A stretch of 31,390 nt of DNA from a virus. The DNA lies in IMG/VR virus record IMGVR_UViG_3300025759_000413, positions 1 through 31,390 of that record. The stretch is one strand, 5' to 3'. This document shows, one piece after another, positions 14,368 through 21,791 of the stretch. The notes under the pieces are model-generated. The model was not told where the DNA came from, did no database searches, and saw only the letters and a list, made by a program, of their open reading frames with translations. Within the stretch, counting starts at the first letter, position 1. Each line of letters opens with the position of its first letter. A program made the position numbers and the translations under genes.

Positions 14368-15539
14368 CAGTCGTTGTCGTACAAGTTAAGACTGAAGCGG
14401 AACGAGCTTACAGCCGTGTTGTTAGTGTCTGTGGAGGCTGTGAAGTAGATAATATCGCCTGACGATAATTTAAACCAGACAGGCTCATTCAACGTGATGT
14501 GGTTCTCGTTAGCGGTATCCATAACGTACCTGAAGACCTCGAATTTAGTGTCCACAGTTCTGTTGTGAACCCACCCTTTAACGGTCACTCTTGGAGAGGA
14601 GCCGCCAGAGATTTTGTTCACGTTGGCAAACAGGAGCTTCGCCACACCGACGGCGTTGCTGGGTGTATGGAACAAAGCCTGTTGTGTCACACCCTGACCT
14701 GCCGGGATATACGCATGTACCCCGCCAGACGAGCTTGATGTGATCGTGATTGCCGCCACGTTAGTATCCGCTGACCCGGATGCAGCGACTGCCACTCGGT
14801 TAATGCCAAGGCCGGAAAATGATGTGGTATCGGGGCTGGAACTGCCCAAAGTGTGCGTGGCTGTCGCAAACTCGCCATTGCTGTCGACGTAATCGAAGTA
14901 GAGTATTGTCGCGCCTGTCGCCCCGCCGCCTGCACCGTCACTGGCTGCCGTATATGCAATAGAAAAAGTCTCGGCTGTGGACAGCACCTCCGGCCCTGTT
15001 GGCTTTGCTGGGTCTGCCGTGATCATTATCTCGTTGTCAGCCGTGTCGATATCGGGCAGGTAGCCGAATTTGGTGTAGTGCCTGATACCGCTTCTTGCGC
15101 CCTTAACAATCTCGTCCTGCGCCGGGGCGTACACCCGCACCACAGACGCGTCTGCGTCCGTGCCAAGCGACTGATTGGCGGCAGCCATTAACTGCCCATA
15201 GGTGCCGTAATAAGTGGTCAGCCTGAAGTAGCTTTGCGCGCTTGCGCCATTGACGTACCTGACCCTGAAGTATCTCCCAGCCTTCCTGGCAACGTGAACC
15301 TCTGCTATGCCTGCCGCGCATTCGTACCCAGCCACAGGATAAGTAGAGTCCCAGTTTGTGCCGTCATTGCTGAAATCAAAGTAGAGCGTTCCTGCAACAT
15401 CAGACTTGCACATGATAAAAGCGTCTGGGTAATTGTTCTGTTCGCCCGTGCCAGTAAAGGTGGCAGCACCAGACAGCGTGGCTGTCGAGCTATTGCCTGT
15501 AGAGTCTACCCCGAAGCCCGCATCACCAAAATGACTCAT
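14367..15539 (-). CDS. Beta-rich virion surface or tail protein
   Basis: A 390-residue protein. ATG 15539 is chosen over the upstream GTGs because it forms an ATGA overlap with the previous stop. Residues ~45-115 (AGTLYFDFSNDGTNWDSTYPVAG...RKAGRYFRVRYVNGASAQSYFRLTTYYG) match a beta-sandwich form seen in many environmental phage virion proteins. The second half is Ser/Thr/Gly-rich beta sequence ending in FRFSLNLYDND. No enzyme motif is visible. Its place between the gp10-like hub genes and the ejection proteins suggests a tail-tip, needle-associated or fibre protein. By position it could stand in for P22 gp26/gp14, but it is not recognisably related to either. Confidence 0.6.
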   Translation of the reverse strand: MSHFGDAGFGVDSTGNSSTATLSGAATFTGTGEQNNYPDAFIMCKSDVAGTLYFDFSNDGTNWDSTYPVAGYECAAGIAEVHVARKAGRYFRVRYVNGASAQSYFRLTTYYGTYGQLMAAANQSLGTDADASVVRVYAPAQDEIVKGARSGIRHYTKFGYLPDIDTADNEIMITADPAKPTGPEVLSTAETFSIAYTAASDGAGGGATGATILYFDYVDSNGEFATATHTLGSSSPDTTSFSGLGINRVAVAASGSADTNVAAITITSSSSGGVHAYIPAGQGVTQQALFHTPSNAVGVAKLLFANVNKISGGSSPRVTVKGWVHNRTVDTKFEVFRYVMDTANENHITLNEPVWFKLSSGDIIYFTASTDTNNTAVSSFRFSLNLYDND

Positions 15540-15931
15540 ATAGGCCACCACTCATTGTCGTCTTCATCAAACTCAAGCGTAGGGCAATCCCCTACCGTAT
15601 TGATGATCAGCGTGGATGCCCCTGTAGGGCCGTAAGTCTTGCCGTTAAAGTCGATAGTGACTTGTGCATCTGTTCTTTTTACCGATACTTGGGCTTGGTC
15701 TTCAGGGAAGTCCACCATAGTAACGGTAGCTGCTGACGTATTGGCCATGGTTACGCTTTCGTATCTCACTTCCCCGGTAATGTTGTAATCGCCAGTCTGC
15801 CGGGTTTTGAACCTGGATGCCAGCCAATACAGATCAACCAGAACCTCACGAATCTCCTGCAACTGTACCTCGGTAGACCTGCGGCCTATCTGCTGCAGGC
15901 GGGCATTGATATTGCGTATGCGTCTAGCCAC
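15536..15931 (-). CDS. Small virion-associated protein downstream of the gp10-like hub
   Basis: About 131 residues. The frame is open to 16006. GTG 15931 (VARRIRNINARLQQI) is preferred because it has GAGGTG a few bases upstream and overlaps the hub gene by only 8 bases; ATG 15952 is the alternative. The N-terminal 50 residues are a helical, basic coiled coil (INARLQQIGRRSTEVQLQEIREVLVDLYWLASRF). The C-terminal half is beta sequence ending in TLEFDEDDNEWWPI. The helix-then-beta design could be a trimeric stalk with a tip, as in short tail appendages, but no family is recognised. Confidence 0.55.
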   Translation of the reverse strand: MARRIRNINARLQQIGRRSTEVQLQEIREVLVDLYWLASRFKTRQTGDYNITGEVRYESVTMANTSAATVTMVDFPEDQAQVSVKRTDAQVTIDFNGKTYGPTGASTLIINTVGDCPTLEFDEDDNEWWPI

Positions 15932-18752
15932 CCAGCACCTCGAAGTCTCCATCCACTGCCACGATGTCAACACCAGCATTGGCAGAGCATGAGAAACGGA
16001 ATACACCCTCCCTGAACTTGCCCCACCTATTTAGCTCTCTTGTCTCAAGCCCGCTATTGACTGTCAGGGTGCGGCTTTGGGCAAAGGCTGACCCGTCCTT
16101 AGACAAGGTAACGGTAATCGTGGTGCTGTCTGTGGTGCAATCCGTTGTGATCTTCAGCCCGTTGCAGATTAACTCATCACCCGCTGCGCCACCATCAAAC
16201 AACTCCGCTGTAATGGGACCGCTGTCCTTGGTTCTGACCATGTTCGCACTGTTGTCCTGGTACGTCCCTTCTGACAACTCCCAGATGTTGCTGTTCCACA
16301 AGGCAAGCGTTTTGTTGTATACGTTGGTGTACTCCACGGTCTTGTATCGCGTGCCATCGCTTGCTTGGCGCTCAGACCATTCCTGGCTGTCAACATGGTA
16401 CGTCCAGTGCTTGTCAGCAGAAGGGAAGATAAAGTCCACAAAGGTCTGCTGCCTGTAGCTGTAGGTGGTCACAATGCAGTCAGAGATCGTATTGTACGCC
16501 TCCCATGCCTCAGCCACGCCGGGTTGGTAAATGGGCTGGTATTGCAGGCCAGACATCATGTTGGGACGCCTGAACTGGTCAACAAAGAAGATCATGTCAT
16601 CTATGCTGTCTACAGCGTGAGTGCCCACTAACCCACGCTCAATAACCTGCTGCCTCTCAATGGGCGGCCTGCCCGTGCCGGATGTGTAATAGACTTCTGT
16701 GCTGTTCTCGCCAAATGCATACAGCAACTGGTTGTGGGCAAACATTCTAACAATGTCGTCAGCAAATGATTCGGCCTCAAGAACATCGTCTGCGCTGTAG
16801 CTGGTGGCGTCATTGTTGGCAGAAGCGATCAGTTTACCATCTGCCTGATCCAGATAGAATGCCAGATCCAGGTATGCGCTCGACTTGGCCGTGTCTTCTA
16901 CGTCTGCATCCGTAATTGTGGTCAGCCCGCCCGCCACGGTATAGCGATAGATTGTCCCGCCCGATGAGCCCGTGGTGATCAGCAACTGCACACCGTCTGT
17001 CTCCATGACCACCCTGTCAGACCCGGCGATAGTGCCAATACTGGTGGCAACCCCTATGTTTGAGATGCTGTATAGGGTGGTGTCCCAGATGGCGTACAGG
17101 ATACCATCCATAGCCAGCATACCCCTGGCTACTTTGCTGTCCTGCCCGAGGCTGTAGGTGGTGGACAATGCCAGCTGGTCAATGTCGCTGGATCTGTCCG
17201 TGTCAAAGTTACTGAGATAGAGCTTGTTGCCGCTATCACCGAAAGAAATGCCCACATCCGAGAACTGGACAAACGCAATGGTAGTCCACGCCTCGCCTGT
17301 AGCTGATGTCATGGCAAACGTGATCCAGTTGGCACTGACCGGACCTTCGTGATCCCTGGCATCCAGTTGCGCTGTTGGCGTGACCGTGGCATCTGTGCCG
17401 CCAATCAGGCTGACCGAGTTCATTTCTCCATCAAACCAGTTGCTACCACCAAGCAGGGCTCCAACCTCTAGCCTGCTGCTGTTTAGCCTAGCCATGGTTG
17501 ATTCCCCATGGGCCTGCGTAGCCCCTAGCTGTGACCATGACACGGACCCAACAGCCGTTTTGCGGGGGTCCGTGCTAGTATAAAACAGCACGTTACTGCC
17601 AGACCATGTTACGCGAACCCACAGACCGCCGCCACTGCCCGGCCATGAAGGCGTGGCGGATGAGGTGGATGTTGCAGTCGCTGACGTACCGTTGGACGAG
17701 GACCCGAATTCCAGGTTCCCGCTGGTATCAATGCCGAAGTACCAGTCCTTTGTGCTGCCGCCTTGCCACATGGACATGATGGTATTGAGGGACGCGGGCG
17801 TTTCGTCGTCTGGGGCAACCCATGCCACAACCGTGAAGTCGTCATCTGTGAAGTAATAGTTGCTGCTGAATGCCGTGTAAGCTGACCGGGAAGTGCCATC
17901 GAAGGTAAACGTCGGCACATTGATGCTGGTGTGCGTGTCAAACGTTGAGACGATCTGCGCTGTAGCAATGTCTGTGCTGTCAGTTATCCTGTATTCACGC
18001 TGCAGCTCGCTGGACGCCGTGTTTATAATCAGCGTTGAGTCATCCGCAGAGATGTCGATGCCCACGGGCGTCATGTTCGTCAGATTGCCGAGGTCCAGAT
18101 AGGTGTCATCATACGTGGCAGTGGACAGGTCATACGCCGACGACAGGCTGTACTGCAGCACGGCCTGCACCGTGGTGGACACGATACCGCCTAAACGGCT
18201 GGGAGCATACAACTTGGTTCCGTCGCTATTAAAAGTAAACGTATACGGAAACCCCCCAGCGGGTATCTCGCCAGTCATGTCCAGGGACACAGAGTCGTAG
18301 GACAGGGATGTTGTGTCGTATGCCGGAGATAGTGTGTATTGGTAGATGTTGCGGTCAGCATCGCACACATACAGCTTCGTGCCGTCGCCATTAAAGTTAA
18401 ACCCCGTGGGCACTGGGGTGGGGTGGGTCAAGGCTGTGGCCGTTAAGGCTCCAATCGTAGCCATATCCCATGCGCCTGACAGGGCCGCCTCTTCGATCTG
18501 GTCATTGGTTTGATCCAGAAAAAACACCTTTGTGCCAGCGCTGTTAAACCTGATGTCGCGTATAGCCTCGCTAGATACGCCTTGGTTTTTGGTAAACGTA
18601 GCGGCACCTTCCGTGTCGGCGTAGAACGCTGCCAAGCCCGGAAACTGCCTGTAACCGCGCTTGGTCGCAGGATACATGTTGATCGTGCGCTGCTCGGTAG
18701 TGGCAAGCCGAGTGCTGCCGTAGTTGCTGTTCAGCGGTACGGGGAGTCTCAC
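15924..18752 (-). CDS. P22 gp10-like packaged-DNA stabilisation/tail hub protein with inserted domains
   Basis: A 942-residue protein, about twice the length of P22 gp10 (472). Start is GTG 18752 in a GTGA overlap, with GAGGTG upstream. The N-terminus MRLPVPLNSNYGS...QRTINMYPA and the C-terminal half (LLYAFGENSTEVYYTSGTGRPPIERQ, MIFFVDQFRRPNMMSG, then TKDSGPITAELFDGG...ELNRWGKFREGVFRFSCSANA) follow the gp10 family. Between them lie at least four 'F-DGTKLY...YSLS-AYD' beta-propeller-like repeats (about 64-272), a LamG/concanavalin-like domain (about 281-490) and a further propeller-like blade (500-540). gp10 seals the neck and carries fibre attachments in P22. The insertions probably project from the neck, which is inference. 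Confidence 0.8.
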   Translation of the reverse strand: MRLPVPLNSNYGSTRLATTEQRTINMYPATKRGYRQFPGLAAFYADTEGAATFTKNQGVSSEAIRDIRFNSAGTKVFFLDQTNDQIEEAALSGAWDMATIGALTATALTHPTPVPTGFNFNGDGTKLYVCDADRNIYQYTLSPAYDTTSLSYDSVSLDMTGEIPAGGFPYTFTFNSDGTKLYAPSRLGGIVSTTVQAVLQYSLSSAYDLSTATYDDTYLDLGNLTNMTPVGIDISADDSTLIINTASSELQREYRITDSTDIATAQIVSTFDTHTSINVPTFTFDGTSRSAYTAFSSNYYFTDDDFTVVAWVAPDDETPASLNTIMSMWQGGSTKDWYFGIDTSGNLEFGSSSNGTSATATSTSSATPSWPGSGGGLWVRVTWSGSNVLFYTSTDPRKTAVGSVSWSQLGATQAHGESTMARLNSSRLEVGALLGGSNWFDGEMNSVSLIGGTDATVTPTAQLDARDHEGPVSANWITFAMTSATGEAWTTIAFVQFSDVGISFGDSGNKLYLSNFDTDRSSDIDQLALSTTYSLGQDSKVARGMLAMDGILYAIWDTTLYSISNIGVATSIGTIAGSDRVVMETDGVQLLITTGSSGGTIYRYTVAGGLTTITDADVEDTAKSSAYLDLAFYLDQADGKLIASANNDATSYSADDVLEAESFADDIVRMFAHNQLLYAFGENSTEVYYTSGTGRPPIERQQVIERGLVGTHAVDSIDDMIFFVDQFRRPNMMSGLQYQPIYQPGVAEAWEAYNTISDCIVTTYSYRQQTFVDFIFPSADKHWTYHVDSQEWSERQASDGTRYKTVEYTNVYNKTLALWNSNIWELSEGTYQDNSANMVRTKDSGPITAELFDGGAAGDELICNGLKITTDCTTDSTTITVTLSKDGSAFAQSRTLTVNSGLETRELNRWGKFREGVFRFSCSANAGVDIVAVDGDFEVLGG
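17283..17912 (-). other. LamG/concanavalin-like module inserted in the gp10-like hub
   Basis: Residues 281-490 of the hub. Landmarks, in the same order as two copies in the tail fibre gene (30000-30635 and 28968-29594), are: F-x-DGTS at the start, a W-x(4-6)-TPAS-N-x-I/M-x-S/A-x-W/F segment, FGIDTSGNLEF-SSNGT, GGLWVRVTWSGSNVLFYTSTD, SVSWSQLG, LEVGALLGGSNWFDGEMNSVSLI, and an end block L-DARDHEG...W-T-A-TGEAWT. The shared spacing marks one mobile domain type. Confidence 0.75.
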
Positions 18753-18919
18753 TTGGGCTTCACCTCAAAGTCATGGTCATCTTCTTCTGCCGCGATGGAC
18801 ATGCCCGCACAGGTGCGCACGATGTCGTCCATGCTCATCTTGACAATCTGTTTCCCCTTCCTGACCTTGAACTTCCCGTCCTGGTCAGGCTTTGGGTCTT
18901 TGCGCTTCTTACGAGCCAT
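18749..18919 (-). CDS. Small basic-to-acidic protein between gp4-like and gp10-like genes
   Basis: A 55-residue protein from ATG 18919 (MARKKRKDPKPDQDGKFKVRKGKQIVKMS). The N-terminal half is strongly basic and the C-terminal half acidic (AAEEDDHDFEVKPK). It overlaps the upstream stop by 11 bases and the next gene by GTGA, so it is translated with the neck genes. A DNA- or capsid-binding accessory is plausible, but no family is known to me. Confidence 0.6.
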   Translation of the reverse strand: MARKKRKDPKPDQDGKFKVRKGKQIVKMSMDDIVRTCAGMSIAAEEDDHDFEVKPK

Positions 18920-19871
18920 ATGGGCTGTATCCAAAGTAAACAGAGGCATCGTCCATGTCCCAGCCTTCCAGCAATTCCTTGGTCTGGGCTGCCGTCATCA
19001 ACACTTCCTGGGGTACGGCAATGCCGTACAAGGGGGCTATGCGCACTGCAAGGTTATACACCAAGTATTCCATCCACTCCTGCGGGAAGTTGCTGGTGTC
19101 CGTGTTGGCGGAAATGATCTCAAGCTCGTCCAGATACGTGAGCCTAACCACATCATCAACGGTGCTGGGGGCGGGCCACAAGTACATCACGCCAGCGGCT
19201 TGCTGGGGGTCATAGTAATACTGCACCGGGGTGCCCGTGGCCGTCTTGTTGGGCAGGTTGAAGTATTCCTCTCGAGACAGCATGTGCATCTCGATCTCAT
19301 TGCCGCCATTCTCGCGTCTGGCACTAATCACCTTGAGGGGTCTTGGGCCCGCCGTCGTATACCAGTACACCTTATTGCCAGAGCTGGCCGCACCCGTGAG
19401 GGCGTCATTCAGCGTAACTGTATCGCCCGCAGAGAACGTGCTTATAGTGGACCAGTGAATTGTGTCGTCGTCCTGCACCACCCCTATCACATCGCTGGCA
19501 GCCATAGCCACATCTGTATGCTTGGTGCTGTCGGTGGTGGCTGTTACACTCAGCACCGTCTGCCCTGATGCCTCGTCTGCATCCAGCGTGGTTTCCCCAA
19601 TCTCATCTTCATCAGCAAAGCGTGCGCCCGCCAATTTGTATTGGGCTATACTGTCCTCCAGAAACAGCCTTGCTTCACGCTGCCTCCAAAGACCGAGCCT
19701 CATCTGCTCAGACTTGATCATCAGGTTCAGGGACTCGAGGATCTGGTCCTCTTCCCCGCCAGATGTGGTATCAAGGGTTTCGTCTACCCCAATGATCTTG
19801 ATCAGCCTGGCTGCATGTTCTGCGATCTGCGCGCCTGTTCTGTCGTATGCTGTTACGCCTGATGTTGCCAT
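18909..19871 (-). CDS. P22 gp4-like head-completion (neck adaptor) protein with inserted beta module
   Basis: A 320-residue protein, starting in a TAATG junction. Residues ~10-90 (AEHAARLIKIIGVDETLDT...ESLNLMIKSEQMRLGLWRQREARLFL) are the helical start typical of gp4-type adaptors that bind below the portal. The C-terminal part (VQYYYDPQQAAGVMYLWPAP...RLTYLDELEIIS...FPQEWMEYLVYNLAVRIAPLYGI) also fits the gp4/head-tail adaptor pattern. Between them, residues ~92-172 form an extra beta module (TTLDADEASGQTVLSVTATT...STISTFSAGDTVTLNDAL) absent from P22 gp4 (166 residues) and shared with the upstream gene product. It joins portal and gp10-like hub. The adaptor call is good; the module's role is unknown. 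Confidence 0.8.
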   Translation of the reverse strand: MATSGVTAYDRTGAQIAEHAARLIKIIGVDETLDTTSGGEEDQILESLNLMIKSEQMRLGLWRQREARLFLEDSIAQYKLAGARFADEDEIGETTLDADEASGQTVLSVTATTDSTKHTDVAMAASDVIGVVQDDDTIHWSTISTFSAGDTVTLNDALTGAASSGNKVYWYTTAGPRPLKVISARRENGGNEIEMHMLSREEYFNLPNKTATGTPVQYYYDPQQAAGVMYLWPAPSTVDDVVRLTYLDELEIISANTDTSNFPQEWMEYLVYNLAVRIAPLYGIAVPQEVLMTAAQTKELLEGWDMDDASVYFGYSPYGS

Positions 19872-20335
19872 TACAGATCATTCTCCGATGTTTGTGCTGA
19901 CGCAATGATTACTGTATTGCCTGATGCGGCCTTACTGGGCAGCGCATCTGCTATCGTTACCGTATCTCCTGCCACAAGTGAGGCAATGGTAGACAGGTGG
20001 AATGTTCCGTCATCCAGCTCAATCATAATGCTGTCGCCAGCAGTCATGTTGGTGGTTGCCGTAACACTAAGTTGTGTTTGTCCAGATACTTCCGCTGCAT
20101 CGAGTGTAGTCTCGGTGTGCGTGGGGATGTCTGGTGCCCCAGGTCGTGGATCATCCACAGCTTGTACATCGCGCACCCCTCGGACAAAATCCTGGGGGTG
20201 CCGATGTTCAAAGTCCTCTTTACGCACCACAGAATTGTTCCACTCTCTTCTCGCCTCAGTGGACTTAATCTTGAAGCCAGAGCGGCTGCATGTCAAATTA
20301 TGAGCCCCGTGGACATATTCATTGCGGTTGCGCAA
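19871..20335 (-). CDS. Conserved virion-region protein fused to the same beta module
   Basis: A 154-residue protein with a TTG start and an exceptionally strong ribosome site. Residues 1-70 (HNLTCSRSGFKIKSTEARREWNNSVVRKEDFEHRHPQDFVRGVRDVQ) match a short conserved phage domain (C-x-R-C/S-GFK-x-E-W-x-V-x-x-DFE-RHPQDFVRG-x-D-Q) that recurs near head-tail genes and has no assigned function. The second metal-like cysteine is replaced by serine here. Residues ~75-148 are the beta module also found in the gp4-like protein (TTLDAAEVSGQTQLSVTATT...STIASLVAGDTVTIADAL). The shared module suggests that the two proteins sit side by side in the neck. Confidence 0.65.
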   Translation of the reverse strand: MRNRNEYVHGAHNLTCSRSGFKIKSTEARREWNNSVVRKEDFEHRHPQDFVRGVRDVQAVDDPRPGAPDIPTHTETTLDAAEVSGQTQLSVTATTNMTAGDSIMIELDDGTFHLSTIASLVAGDTVTIADALPSKAASGNTVIIASAQTSENDL

Positions 20336-20349
20336 GGATCACCTCCTTA
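20336..20349 (-). promoter_or_regulatory. 14-nt Shine-Dalgarno region fully complementary to the 16S 3' end
   Basis: The plus strand reads GGATCACCTCCTTA, identical to the 3' end of an E. coli-type 16S rRNA, so the message carries its complete complement directly before the TTG start at 20335. The GGAGG core is six bases from the start. It overlaps the stop codon of the upstream gene. Confidence 0.9.
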
Positions 20350-20826
20350 TGTGGTGGACATGGTTACGCCGCCGTCAGCATTAGTCTGACCGTGGCCATA
20401 CCACTTTGTACCATCACTCTTGAAAGTAACGAAATCCCCTACAACAGCAGTGTTTGCCACGAAGTTAAACGTGTCGGCATTGTCGTCATAAGGGCCATCT
20501 TCGGTAGTGTCAACTTCCAGCTCGTTGATACCAGCCACAATAACATCAGCGCCACCATTGGTGGTGATGACATAGGCTGTAGTGGGAGCAACAGAGACAA
20601 TGAAAGTGACCTCGTAGCCAAGCTGTGGAGCAGGCAACGTAACCGTAAAGCCGCCAGCCAGGGCAAGGAAGAATGTTTTACCATTGTCCTCTGCATCCAG
20701 CGTTTTGGCAGCCGCTAAGACTTCAGCGGCACCTGATGCATTATGCACAAAGATGCCATCGTCGTCCTGAAGCTCATAATCGGTTGAGTTGACGCCTCGC
20801 AGCCGTTGAATAACCTTTTCAGCCAT
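20347..20826 (-). CDS. Decoration-like capsid-region protein
   Basis: A 159-residue protein with AAGGAGAC five bases before ATG 20826. The N-terminus MAEKVIQRLRGVNSTD is followed by beta-rich sequence: GKTFFLALAGGFTVTLPAPQLGYEVTFIVSVAPTTAYVITTNGGADVIVAGI, then NFVANTAVVGDFVTFKSDGTKWYGHGQTNADGGVTMS. That pattern (strands around LPAP-G and a terminal DG-KWY-G) is common in small proteins next to capsid genes and in short fibre heads. A decoration or head-fibre role is likely but not proven. It follows the major capsid gene after a stable hairpin. Confidence 0.65.
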   Translation of the reverse strand: MAEKVIQRLRGVNSTDYELQDDDGIFVHNASGAAEVLAAAKTLDAEDNGKTFFLALAGGFTVTLPAPQLGYEVTFIVSVAPTTAYVITTNGGADVIVAGINELEVDTTEDGPYDDNADTFNFVANTAVVGDFVTFKSDGTKWYGHGQTNADGGVTMSTT

Positions 20827-20843
20827 TTTAGTCTCCTTGGTTG

Positions 20844-20861
20844 AGGGGGCCGAAGCCCCCT
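20844..20861 (-). promoter_or_regulatory. C(UUCG)G tetraloop hairpin after the major capsid gene
   Basis: In the transcript, AGGGGGC-UUCG-GCCCCCU forms a perfect 7-bp stem with an extra-stable UUCG loop. It lies 5 bases after the capsid stop codon and 6 bases before the ribosome site of the next gene. No U-run follows, so it is more likely an mRNA-stabilising or attenuating element than a full terminator. Confidence 0.75.
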
Positions 20862-20866
20862 ACAGG

Positions 20867-21778
20867 TTAAGCCCCAGGGCTGCCGTACAGCGCTCGGAAG
20901 TCACCGACAGTGAGGCTGAAACGCATGTAAGACTTAGCTTTAGCGTTGTCAGTGTCAAAGTCGTTGTCCTGACTGAACTCAATCGGCTTACGATCAAACA
21001 TAGTCATGCCAGAAGGCGCATCAGTTCGGACGAACCATGCGTCTGCGTCGGTGAAGTAGTTGTTCACCTTCAGGCCGCCGGGGATGGCACCTGAGTTCTT
21101 GATGACGTTGATCGCGTTGTTTGCCGTATCGTTCTGCAGCGAGCTATCCAGAATCCGCTTGGCGTTGAAGTAGTTGCCAGGAGCAACATGCAACGTGCGC
21201 GGAGACAGAGAGATTCGCAGACCACGAGAGTTCTTGGCATTCATAATCTGAATGAGCAGGTCCTCAAGTGATGCTTCAGAAAGGTCAGCAGCCGTGGAAA
21301 GCTCGTTTGACTGGTTACCAGACAGAGTCGGGTGGTCAGTCGCCAGAATTTCCTTGCCGTCGCCAAACGTGTACGAGCTGTTAAAGGCCCTGTTGTAGAC
21401 GTTAGCCGCAACAGTTTCTTTGGTCGTGTACATGCTGAAAGCGTTGGCTTTAGCGCGTGTACCAGATACTTCGAGATACAGGTTATCGTCCATCTCTTCC
21501 TTGGTTACGATGTAACCCAGTGAGTATGCAACGTGCGTAGCTCGAGTAACGGTGCCCTGTGTTTCAGTATCGTATACTGTAGCAGCACCTTCCGACTTAA
21601 CAGGAGCAACGCCGAAGCCAGTGACTTCAACCATTTCCTCATAAGCCTTCTCAGAGCTTACAACATCAAAGAGATCTTTGCATTGCTCGCCGTGAGAGTT
21701 GTAGGTGCGACCCCAGATATCAACAATACCCGGCCACAGGAGTTTAGGGTGGTTGCCTGTACTAATAGGAGCAGCCAT
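20867..21778 (-). CDS. Major capsid protein (HK97-fold)
   Basis: A 303-residue protein with the strongest standard ribosome site in the block (AAGGAGG before ATG 21778), as expected for the most abundant virion protein. The sequence (KLLWPGIVDIWGRTYNSHGEQCKDLFDVVSSEKAYEEMVEVTGFG, YSLGYIVTKEEMDDNLYLEV, VYNRAFNSSYTFGDGKEILATDHPTLSG, ISLSPRTLHVAPGNYFNAKRIL, KPIEFSQDNDFDTDNAKAKSYMRFSLTVGDFRALYGS) follows the pattern of HK97-fold coat proteins related to the Mu gpT/phage head-subunit group. Scaffold, portal and decoration genes surround it. No cleavable N-terminal domain is apparent; a separate scaffold is encoded. Confidence 0.88.
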   Translation of the reverse strand: MAAPISTGNHPKLLWPGIVDIWGRTYNSHGEQCKDLFDVVSSEKAYEEMVEVTGFGVAPVKSEGAATVYDTETQGTVTRATHVAYSLGYIVTKEEMDDNLYLEVSGTRAKANAFSMYTTKETVAANVYNRAFNSSYTFGDGKEILATDHPTLSGNQSNELSTAADLSEASLEDLLIQIMNAKNSRGLRISLSPRTLHVAPGNYFNAKRILDSSLQNDTANNAINVIKNSGAIPGGLKVNNYFTDADAWFVRTDAPSGMTMFDRKPIEFSQDNDFDTDNAKAKSYMRFSLTVGDFRALYGSPGA

Positions 21779-21791
21779 GTGTTATTCCTCC

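Noticed and set aside
20336-20349. Plus-strand match to the 3' end of 16S rRNA
   Set aside because: Only the 14-nt tail matches and nothing upstream resembles rRNA; it is explained as the complement of a strong ribosome binding site on the minus strand.
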